Positions 1 to 4,993 of a stretch of DNA of 5,461 nt are shown here, one piece after another. A model generated the notes under the pieces. The model searched no databases and was not told where the DNA came from. It worked only from the letters and a program-made list of their open reading frames with translations. Within the stretch, counting starts at the first letter, position 1; each line of letters begins with the position of its first letter. Made by a program: the position numbers and the translations under genes. The stretch is from Anaerolineaceae bacterium (GTDB lineage Bacteria; Chloroflexota; Anaerolineae; Anaerolineales; Anaerolineaceae). The stretch is taken from the NCBI GenBank assembly GCA_030620065.1, contig JAUXFJ010000125.1:1-5461 (forward strand), written 5' to 3'.

Positions 1-681
1 GTGATTCAAATCAACTTCAATGCGTTTATCCTCTGCCTCGGGATGGATCGGGGTAATTTCTTCTTCGGTGATTGGACGGCAAGCAGATGCATCTACCCAA
101 TAACTGTCAGGATCTGCACCATAAAGCTCCTTGAGCCGGTATTCGATCTTTCCATTTGCCTGACGAATCTCGTATGCCCAAAATACTTGACTGTAATAGA
201 TACGCGGGTGCAAAGTTTCTCGGATCCAATATGAGCTTGGCGTGGTAGCTGGGATAATATCAACAAGCGGCGTGCTTATCTCCACCCACATCCCCTTTTC
301 GCCGGACTCTGTTTGCGGTAATTCAGATAGTGCTTGGTTGAGAATGTTTTTCACAGGTTGAACATATGGGCTGTAAATATACCCGTCAGGGGTTTCAACC
401 CACTTCTGGTTGAATTGGTTGTAATCCAGTTGGTTCGCCACAACTTCACGCTGCCAAACAATAACATCATCCCGCCAAACCGTACCACGCGTTGATGAAT
501 TCCAACTTGGTCCAGCTCTCAAGTCAAAGTGTGCGCCTTCATCCCCGGCGCAGATCCTTCCCAACCGGTCAGCTTGTGGAAATTGGTTCTGCCCAAGGAA
601 AAATTCCTTAGCCCAGGAAGGTAAAGCTAACCCGCCTAAAGCCAAGCCAGATAATTTTAAAAATTCTCTTCTCGAAACCAT
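1..681 (-). CDS. Tat-exported SH3-like protein, probable L,D-transpeptidase N-terminal part (partial, runs off left edge)
   Basis: The 227 visible codons begin at the ATG at 681 and stay open to base 1, so the C-terminus is missing. The N-terminus is a textbook twin-arginine signal: SRREFLK at residues 3-9, then a hydrophobic stretch (LSGLALGGLALP, residues 10-21). Export in folded form is therefore likely. Residues about 37-85 look like a bacterial SH3 domain (ICAGDEG, FDLRAGPSWNS, then VWRDDVIVWQRE). Residues 86-205 are rich in Tyr, Trp and acidic residues. The visible part ends at KRIEVDLNH, which resembles the first strand of a YkuD catalytic domain in Chloroflexota L,D-transpeptidases, enzymes that crosslink peptidoglycan. 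The catalytic HxnSHGC motif would lie outside the window, so the enzymatic call is inference; the Tat signal is directly visible. A weak ribosome site (GAGTG, 688-692) sits 6 bases before the ATG. The gene lies downstream of smpB on the same strand but appears to have its own promoter. Confidence 0.7.
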   Translation of the reverse strand, partial: MVSRREFLKLSGLALGGLALPSWAKEFFLGQNQFPQADRLGRICAGDEGAHFDLRAGPSWNSSTRGTVWRDDVIVWQREVVANQLDYNQFNQKWVETPDGYIYSPYVQPVKNILNQALSELPQTESGEKGMWVEISTPLVDIIPATTPSSYWIRETLHPRIYYSQVFWAYEIRQANGKIEYRLKELYGADPDSYWVDASACRPITEEEITPIHPEAEDKRIEVDLNH

Positions 682-707
682 ATATCACACTCGAATTGTT
701 AAATAAA

Positions 708-735
708 ATTAAATCTATATTTTATTAATTGTCAA
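708..735 (-). promoter_or_regulatory. Sigma-70-like promoter of the Tat/SH3 protein gene
   Basis: On the minus strand a perfect -35 TTGACA (735 to 730) is followed after 16 bases by TTTAAT (713 to 708), a 5/6 match to the -10 consensus. Transcription would start near 701, giving a leader of roughly 20 bases before the ATG at 681. The gap is very AT-rich, which raises the chance of accidental matches to the -10, but the exact -35 at a sensible spacing makes this the best promoter in the window. Confidence 0.6.
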
Positions 736-747
736 TTACTAGTAATT
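734..747. promoter_or_regulatory. Perfect 14-bp palindrome overlapping the -35 (possible operator)
   Basis: AATTACTAGTAATT is identical to its reverse complement over all 14 bases. Its last two bases on the minus strand overlap the first two of the TTGACA -35 box. A symmetric site in this position is where a dimeric regulator could bind. No poly-T follows and the stem would have no loop, so it is not a terminator. A regulator role is inference. Confidence 0.35.
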
Positions 748-792
748 ATTCTCTCGAACTAATGATATATCTTAGACAAAGCTCAGTTAATG

Positions 793-1260
793 TTACCGTC
801 CCTTGCTGCGTCGACTGTCTTCACGAGCGAGATCACGTTTCTTGATCGATTCACGTTTGTCGTATTGCCTTTTTCCTTTCGCAAGGCCGATCTCAACTTT
901 CGCCCGTCCTTCCTTTAGGTACATTTTGATAGGTATGATCGTCATGCCCTTAATGCGCACTTCATCCCACAGCTTGTGGATCTCACGCTGGTGCAGCAAG
1001 AGTTTTCGCTCGCGGTTAGGGTCATGGTTAAACAAACCTGCTTGTTCGTATGGTGCAACATGTGCCCCAACAAGCCATGCTTCTTTTCCGTTCGTACGTA
1101 CATAAGCCTCTTGCAAACTTACCTGTCCGGCACGGATAGATTTAATCTCACTCCCCTTCAAAGCTAATCCCGCTTCAAAGGTTTCCAAGATATGATAATT
1201 AAACCGCGCTTTGCGATTCCTGGCGACTATTTTTACATCCATTAGAGTTAATTTTAACAC
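793..1260 (-). CDS. smpB: SsrA-binding protein SmpB
   Basis: SmpB binds tmRNA and delivers it to stalled ribosomes for trans-translation, which rescues the ribosome and tags the incomplete protein for degradation. The 155-residue product covers the whole family: ARNRKARFNYHILE (13-26), AGLALKGSEIKSIRAG (30-45), YEQAGLFNHDPNRERKLLLH (71-90), GRAKVEIGLAKGK (118-130), then YDKRE (133-137) and a basic tail (KKRDLAREDSRRSKGR) of the type that enters the empty mRNA channel. Two starts are possible: GTG at 1260 and ATG at 1242. The GTG has GGAG at 1272-1269 with an 8-base spacer, while the ATG has no ribosome site. The GTG also gives the short N-terminal lead usual for SmpB, so I chose it. No tmRNA gene is seen beside it. 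The gene is divergent from the patatin gene; no convincing promoter stands out. Confidence 0.97.
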   Translation of the reverse strand: MLKLTLMDVKIVARNRKARFNYHILETFEAGLALKGSEIKSIRAGQVSLQEAYVRTNGKEAWLVGAHVAPYEQAGLFNHDPNRERKLLLHQREIHKLWDEVRIKGMTIIPIKMYLKEGRAKVEIGLAKGKRQYDKRESIKKRDLAREDSRRSKGR

Positions 1261-1279
1261 AGAACTATCTCCAGCTTAG

Positions 1280-1477
1280 AAGAAAGCATGCGCCCCTCCT
1301 ACCTCGCATATCAATCCGCAAGCATTAAGACTTAAACCAGACTCGTACCATAATATCGAGGTAACAATTCTTGAATGGCAGGAACACAACATCACACGGG
1401 TATCCATACAAGGATATAATTCTGAAAAAGATGCTTCATCACTTATTGATGTGTTATCACAAGAATCAGCTGGATAG
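1280..1477 (+). other. Open frame without a standard start codon, upstream of the patatin gene (possible small gene or gene remnant)
   Basis: Frame 2 is open from just after the TAG at 1277 to the TAG at 1475, 65 codons. It ends 20 bases before the patatin start. Its second half reads like real protein: NIEVTILEWQEHNITRVSIQ, then GYNSEKDASSLIDVLSQESAG, with mixed polar and hydrophobic residues and no runs. Yet there is no ATG, and the only GTG is about 11 codons from the end. A Shine-Dalgarno-like GAGGT at 1358-1362 is followed after 5 bases from GAGG by an in-frame ATT (1367), a rare but known start, giving about 36 residues. The same GAGGT also precedes a TTG at 1371 in the patatin frame. 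It may be a rare-start small gene, a degraded gene, or chance. I do not recognise the peptide. Confidence 0.2.
1415..1420 (+). promoter_or_regulatory. Possible -10 box for the patatin gene
   Basis: An exact TATAAT lies 76 bases before the chosen patatin start. At the expected distance upstream (about 1391-1397) there is no recognisable -35, only TCACAC-like sequence, and there is no extended -10 TG. It is the only exact -10 box I noticed in the smpB-patatin gap; support is weak. Confidence 0.25.
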
Positions 1478-1496
1478 AGGTAGCAAAGGACATTTA

Positions 1497-2429
1497 ATGA
1501 TGGATATAGTAATTGCATTAGGCGGTGGAGGTGTCCGCGGTATAGCACACATTGGAGTCATTCGCTGTCTGCAAGAAAACGGCTTCAAGATATGCGGTGT
1601 TGCTGGCACAAGCGCTGGCGGACTTGTTGGATCAGTGTTCGCAGCCGGTTTTTCTACCCAGGAGATCGAAAGTGCTGCAAGAAACCTAAATACGGCACGC
1701 TCATTCAGACGCAACCCTGAGGATAAACCTTCGTTGCTGGGTGTTTCGGGTATATCAAATATGTTGTTCGAAATGTTGGGTGATAAAAAGATCGAAGACT
1801 TTGACATCCCATTCGTGGCGACCGCTGTAAGTCTTAGGAACGGAAACGAAATCGTGTTAAATAAAGGCAAAGCAGTTGACGCAGTCTTAGCCACAATCGC
1901 GGTTCCAGGCGTCTTGCCAATTCACGAAGTTGGCGGGAAAGTTCTGATGGACGGCGGTGTGCTGGATCCTGTTCCAGTAACGTCAGCTCGCTGGCTCAAT
2001 CCAAGCCTTCCTATTGTTGCCGTTGTATTGCATCAGAAGTCAAAGGAATATGACCCAGACAACCTTCCTCTGCCCTTCGCAGTTCCAGGCCCTTCTTCTG
2101 TTATTGAACGCTTATCGAAGGTACGACTTGTTGAAGCGCTTAAAATATTCGCTCGTTCAGTAGAAATCACTACAGAAAAACTTAGTGAATTACGGTTGAT
2201 CATCGATAAACCGGATGTAATTATTCGCCCCTCGGTAGGCAATTACAACCTTCTCGATAAAGTTGATCCTGATAAACTAATCAAAAAAGGAAAAATAGCT
2301 ACCTTAGCAGCCTTGCCTGAAATAGAGAAAGCCTGTTCAAGTATGAGTACAATTAAACGTCGCCTTCGCTATGGCTCATCCCCACGCAATATAAGGGGTC
2401 ACTGGGAAGAGATCAGTGATTTAGAATAG
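1497..2429 (+). CDS. Patatin-like phospholipase family protein
   Basis: Patatin-like proteins are serine acyl hydrolases that cleave fatty acids from membrane lipids using a Ser-Asp dyad. All key elements are present in this 310-residue product: the oxyanion-hole glycine loop GGGGVRG (9-15), the nucleophile elbow GTSAG (37-41, Ser39) and the DGG motif (152-154, Asp152). Residues 161-310 after the patatin core are less conserved and end in a basic, charged tail. No signal peptide is seen, so it is probably cytoplasmic or membrane-associated. I chose ATG 1497 because AAAGGA (1485-1490) sits 6 bases upstream and family members usually begin a few residues before the glycine loop; ATG 1500 is equally possible. 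The frame stays open to a TTG at 1371, but that 42-residue extension is not family-like. It converges with the SH3b gene, 43 bases apart, with no obvious terminator. The physiological substrate cannot be told from sequence. Confidence 0.92.
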   Translation: MMDIVIALGGGGVRGIAHIGVIRCLQENGFKICGVAGTSAGGLVGSVFAAGFSTQEIESAARNLNTARSFRRNPEDKPSLLGVSGISNMLFEMLGDKKIEDFDIPFVATAVSLRNGNEIVLNKGKAVDAVLATIAVPGVLPIHEVGGKVLMDGGVLDPVPVTSARWLNPSLPIVAVVLHQKSKEYDPDNLPLPFAVPGPSSVIERLSKVRLVEALKIFARSVEITTEKLSELRLIIDKPDVIIRPSVGNYNLLDKVDPDKLIKKGKIATLAALPEIEKACSSMSTIKRRLRYGSSPRNIRGHWEEISDLE

Positions 2430-2472
2430 CATCATCTGATTATTTATTTTCTAATACTTTTCGCAGAGAGTT

Positions 2473-3096
2473 TTACCTGCCTTGTATTAAGGATATTAAA
2501 CCAATAAATATACCTAACGCACCTAAACCAATGATTACAAATCCCATCGGAATATTGCCAGGTGCAGTTGCACCTGTTTCTGGAGCAAAGGTAGGGATAC
2601 TCAAAGGGGCTGGCTCAGTAAATGTAGGCAGCCTTGAGGGTTGCGCGGTGATGATGAATTGGGCTGCTAAAGTAGGATCAATCGTTTTTGTGGTCTGTGG
2701 TGTCGAAGTAGCTGGTGGCTCTACGACCGGCACATCCCCGCCAAATAGAGTAACCAAATTACCAAATACCCAAGCCTTCCCCCCAGGCACACCCGGGTAT
2801 TCTATTTGGATCCAATCCCCATAACGTCCAACTGCGTTAGCTTCCTGTCCCACCAATAGAACACCAACCTTTTCAGTAAGCGGACTGGGGCCCGCACGCA
2901 CGTTGATTGAGTCTGCATCCGCTGTCGCTGCGTTAACGACCACATAAGCACCCCGTGGCGAGCTTGTTACCGTTGGAATATCAACCGTTGGCTGCTGACC
3001 AGTAATTGCTGCAGAAACGGGCAAAAGCATTGTAAAACCCAATATTAAACAGGATATAATCAATATCACTATCGGTTTTAGCCACCGATTTTCCAT
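2473..3096 (-). CDS. SH3b-domain membrane-anchored surface protein
   Basis: The 207-residue product has four parts. Residues 1-8 are a short basic start (MENRWLKP) and 9-30 a hydrophobic segment (IVILIISCLILGF onward, ending PVSAA), which is a signal peptide or anchor. Residues about 49-118 form a bacterial SH3 domain: VNAATADADSINVRAGPS (54-71), then GRYGDWIQIEYPG (90-102) and GKAWVFGNLVTL (106-117). Residues 122-181 are a Pro/Thr/Ala-rich linker. Residues 182-204 are a second hydrophobic segment (MGFVIIGLGALGIF within it) ending in a short QGR tail. This suggests an SH3b domain held outside the membrane, perhaps touching cell wall or a partner; there is no enzyme domain. ATG 3096 has GGAG with a 5-base spacer (TATTT), whereas the upstream in-frame ATG at 3132 has no ribosome site. 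It is divergent from the zinc-ribbon gene. Function is unknown beyond the domain. Confidence 0.85.
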   Translation of the reverse strand: MENRWLKPIVILIISCLILGFTMLLPVSAAITGQQPTVDIPTVTSSPRGAYVVVNAATADADSINVRAGPSPLTEKVGVLLVGQEANAVGRYGDWIQIEYPGVPGGKAWVFGNLVTLFGGDVPVVEPPATSTPQTTKTIDPTLAAQFIITAQPSRLPTFTEPAPLSIPTFAPETGATAPGNIPMGFVIIGLGALGIFIGLISLIQGR

Positions 3097-3133
3097 AAAT
3101 ACTCCATATAATCTAGCTTCATTTCCTAGCATA

Positions 3134-3150
3134 AGATTATAATCTATAAT
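3134..3150. promoter_or_regulatory. AT-rich palindrome and overlapping -10 boxes in a divergent promoter region
   Basis: AGATTATAATCT (3134-3145) is a perfect 12-bp palindrome. It holds TATAAT on the plus strand at 3138-3143 and on the minus strand at 3141 to 3136; another plus-strand TATAAT is at 3145-3150. TAAGATTA is repeated at 3132-3139 and 3149-3156. This is in the 100-bp gap between the divergent SH3b and zinc-ribbon genes, where promoters for both are expected. No good -35 is visible for either strand, so exact promoter positions are uncertain. Confidence 0.4.
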
Positions 3151-3196
3151 AAGATTAAATTAATCCAGCTTGAGGAGAGTGGAACAAAAGGAACAT

Positions 3197-3790
3197 ATGG
3201 ATACACGAATATTTCATGGAGACATTCAACCGCAAGATATTGCACGAGATTTAATCGCTCATTATCATCGAGGGAATTACCAGGTACAACAAGTCGGAAA
3301 GGGCACGAAAATTGCCGTACAGATCGCAACTTCTCCATATGCCAGGTCTGGAGGACAAACCGCCATGACCGTAGCCATTCATAAAGTGCCAGATGGCATA
3401 AGCATCCAAATCGGCAAACAGGCATGGTTGGGCGTTGCTGCTAGCCTCGGCATGACTGCTCTCAGTGCACTTCGTAATCCTTTTTCCTTGATCAATCGTA
3501 TTGATGACCTTGCGCAAGATATGGAATCATTACAATTAGCAGAGGAAGTCTGGGAGGTGATTGCTCAATCAGCAAAGCAGCACGGTATTGGTTATACCCT
3601 TTCAGATAGATTGCGTCGATCCATTTGCTCCTATTGCAATACAGCAAATGAAATTGCTGCAGGACGCTGCATTGCTTGCGGGGCACCCTTGGGGGATGTG
3701 CAACCACGCACTTGCTTAAAATGTGGTTTTGTAGTTAGGAATAATGAGAAGAACTGCCCAAATTGTAAAACCCTACTGCCGTCTGTTTGA
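3197..3790 (+). CDS. Double zinc-ribbon protein with an uncharacterised N-terminal domain
   Basis: The 197-residue product ends in two clear zinc ribbons, each with paired CxxC knuckles: C144/C147 with C158/C161, and C173/C176 with C187/C190. These should bind one zinc ion each. Residues 1-141 form a separate domain starting MDTRIFHGDIQPQDIARDLI, with a predicted mixed alpha/beta stretch (about 20-75), a moderately hydrophobic segment (QAWLGVAASLGMTALSAL, 75-92) and a helix-rich region (95-130). I recall similar proteins in Chloroflexota but no named function. The hydrophobic segment may be a core helix or weak membrane contact; no signal peptide is seen. ATG 3197 follows AAAAGGA with a 4-base spacer; a TTG at 3170 would add nine residues and seems less likely. 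It is divergent from the SH3b membrane protein. Zinc ribbons commonly mediate protein or nucleic-acid contacts, but which applies here is unknown. Confidence 0.85.
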   Translation: MDTRIFHGDIQPQDIARDLIAHYHRGNYQVQQVGKGTKIAVQIATSPYARSGGQTAMTVAIHKVPDGISIQIGKQAWLGVAASLGMTALSALRNPFSLINRIDDLAQDMESLQLAEEVWEVIAQSAKQHGIGYTLSDRLRRSICSYCNTANEIAAGRCIACGAPLGDVQPRTCLKCGFVVRNNEKNCPNCKTLLPSV

Positions 3791-3857
3791 TACGTTTTTT
3801 ACCTAATATCTCCATAATGCTGACCATTTCGTGGGATTTTTAGTTAATAAAATAAAT

Positions 3858-3892
3858 GATCCACCTTCGATTCACATTGATGATTGTGGATC
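3858..3892. repeat. Inverted repeat downstream of the zinc-ribbon gene
   Basis: GATCCAC (3858-3864) pairs with GTGGATC (3886-3892), 7 bp perfect with a 21-base loop. On the plus strand no T-run follows, so it is a poor terminator for the zinc-ribbon gene ending 68 bases upstream. On the minus strand a T-rich stretch follows, but no minus-strand gene needs ending there. Role unknown; it may be a regulator site or chance. Confidence 0.3.
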
Positions 3893-3925
3893 TTATGACT
3901 CCGTATAAAAATCTCATAACATTGA

Positions 3926-3933
3926 TATATAAT
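3926..3933 (+). promoter_or_regulatory. Possible (extended) -10 of the DegV gene
   Basis: Overlapping boxes TATATA (3926-3931, preceded by TGA as in an extended -10) and TATAAT (3928-3933) are present, with no clear -35 about 17 bases upstream. If used, transcription would start near 3940 and leave a leader of about 140 bases before the DegV ATG. I see no better promoter nearer to the gene. Confidence 0.4.
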
Positions 3934-3936
3934 AGT

Positions 3937-4016
3937 GCGAATAGCCCTATCACCGAAAGGAGGACAGCATTAGCCTTTTTCATTCGCCAACTAGTACTAA
4001 TAATTTCTTAACATAA
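3937..4016 (+). other. Possible structured leader with an orphan Shine-Dalgarno, upstream of the DegV gene
   Basis: The 288 bases between 3791 and 4078 have no convincing gene. Within them, GCGAAT (3937-3942) can pair with ATTCGC (3982-3987). The enclosed part holds a GAAA tetraloop closed by CC/GG (3953-3960) and AAAGGAGG (3956-3963), an almost ideal ribosome-binding sequence over 110 bases from the DegV start. No ATG, GTG or TTG follows it. An ATT at 3969, 5 bases on, would open a 15-codon frame ending TAA at 4016. Near-repeats GCGAATAGCC (3937) and GCATTAGCC (3967) flank the centre. It matches no riboswitch class I can recall. Confidence 0.22.
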
Positions 4017-4078
4017 TTTTATTCAGTCCAAGATATTTGCTTTTCATCAATTCATTTATTCTTTTATAGGAGTAAACC

Positions 4079-4918
4079 ATGATTCGAATTATCGCCGATA
4101 CAACTTGCGGGTTGCCTCTTGAACAGCTTTCCAAACTGGGAATCGATACACTGCCCCAGTTCATCACTTTCGGTGAAGTAGCATACCGTGATGATACCGA
4201 AATCGACACACCGACTTTCATCAAGAAACTCCGTGCTTTATCAAAACTTCCTGGAACAGCACCCCCATCACCTGGTTTTTATAACCCACTATTTAAAAAA
4301 TACACCCACGCTGGTGATACTATAATAGTCCTTGCCCCCTCCGCTGAGGTCAGTGGTACTTTCAGAAATGCTACAGTTGCAGCTGATGAGTTCCCCAATG
4401 CTGATATCCACATCGTAGACACGCGCACGGTTGCCAGCGGGCTTGGTTCGCTCGTTCTACAAGCCCACAAGTGGACTCAGGCTAGTATGCCAATCAACAC
4501 GCTAAAAACAGAGATTCTCAATATGGCATCGAGAGAACGTGTTTACTTTTTAGTTGACACACTCGAGTACCTTCATAAAGGTGGCCGTATCGGTGGTGCG
4601 TCAGCTTTGATTGGCAGTATTCTGCAGGTCAAACCTATCTTAACCCTGAGAGATGGAAAAGTGCAATCATTTGACAAACAGCGCACATTTAAACGGGCAC
4701 TAGCATCAATTAAAGATCTTGTGATCCAAATATGTCAATCGAACCCTGACCCCCATCTAACAGTAAGCCATTGTGAAGCAGAGGGTACGGCAGTTGAATT
4801 GGCCAAAGAATTCAAAGCTACCCTGGGTCTTAAAGATGTCCCTGTCTATCTTATACCGCCAGCCATTGTGGTTCATGCTGGTCCAGGTATCATATCCGTC
4901 AGCTGCTTCGAAGCCTAA
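4079..4918 (+). CDS. DegV family fatty-acid-binding protein
   Basis: DegV (FakB-type) proteins bind a fatty acid and present its carboxylate to the kinase FakA for phosphorylation, feeding exogenous fatty acids into phospholipid synthesis. The 279-residue product is full length for the family. Visible hallmarks are the N-terminal strand IIADTTCGLP (4-13), the TAPPSPG ligand-loop motif (60-66, usually TSQPSP), SGTF (92-95), VDTRTVASGLG (113-123), LEYLHKGGRIGG (162-173), VKPIL (184-188) and the C-terminal VVHAGPG (264-270), whose His and Gly-rich turn belong to the ligand site. It is cytoplasmic, with no signal peptide. AGGAG (4068-4072) with a 6-base spacer supports the ATG. No fakA-like gene is in the window, so the partner would be elsewhere. 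It has a strong terminator right after it and probably a long leader, so it is likely transcribed alone. Which fatty acid it prefers is not visible. Confidence 0.95.
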   Translation: MIRIIADTTCGLPLEQLSKLGIDTLPQFITFGEVAYRDDTEIDTPTFIKKLRALSKLPGTAPPSPGFYNPLFKKYTHAGDTIIVLAPSAEVSGTFRNATVAADEFPNADIHIVDTRTVASGLGSLVLQAHKWTQASMPINTLKTEILNMASRERVYFLVDTLEYLHKGGRIGGASALIGSILQVKPILTLRDGKVQSFDKQRTFKRALASIKDLVIQICQSNPDPHLTVSHCEAEGTAVELAKEFKATLGLKDVPVYLIPPAIVVHAGPGIISVSCFEA

Positions 4919-4927
4919 CCTATTATT

Positions 4928-4970
4928 AATAATTCAAGCGCTGGTAATCTGGCGCTTGAATTATTTTTTT
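4928..4970 (+). terminator. Intrinsic terminator after the DegV gene
   Basis: AATAATTCAAGCGC (4928-4941) pairs perfectly over 14 bp with GCGCTTGAATTATT (4952-4965), loop of about 10 bases, followed by a run of seven T (4964-4970). It begins 9 bases after the DegV stop. The strong stem ending in a T-run is a textbook rho-independent terminator. It separates the DegV gene from the pseudouridine synthase gene 24 bases further on. Confidence 0.93.
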
Positions 4971-4993
4971 ATCTGCTGCGTTTCCAACATACT

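Noticed and set aside
1..234. Plus-strand open frame of 77 codons
   Set aside because: It lies antisense to the Tat/SH3 protein gene, whose minus frame has a clear signal peptide and domain-like sequence; this strand is a shadow.
803..1167. Two plus-strand open frames across smpB
   Set aside because: They are antisense shadows of an unmistakable SmpB; their translations are Arg/Ser/Phe-rich with no family features.
1371..1496. TTG-initiated N-terminal extension of the patatin protein
   Set aside because: A GAGGT ribosome-like site precedes it, but the 42-residue extension is unlike patatin proteins and the ATG at 1497 has its own AAAGGA.
1261..1496. tmRNA or tRNA gene beside smpB
   Set aside because: No acceptor-stem pairing, T-loop (GTTCRANYC) or CCA end was found in the gap.
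1276..1894. Minus-strand open frames of 90 and 142 codons opposite the patatin region
   Set aside because: The longer is a mirror of the patatin core (glycine and proline runs from the GGGG motif); the shorter has no family features or ribosome site.
3097..3132. Upstream ATG (3132) for the SH3b protein
   Set aside because: No ribosome site precedes it, whereas ATG 3096 has GGAG at a good spacing; the extra 12 residues would put charged residues before the signal segment.
3144..3707. Minus-strand open frames opposite the zinc-ribbon gene
   Set aside because: They are shadows; the plus-strand product has eight correctly spaced cysteines.
3937..3990. c-di-GMP-I (GEMM) riboswitch
   Set aside because: The GAAA loop and GGACAGC...AGCC stretch look similar at first, but the required GGC/GCC pairing partner and the receptor for the tetraloop are missing.
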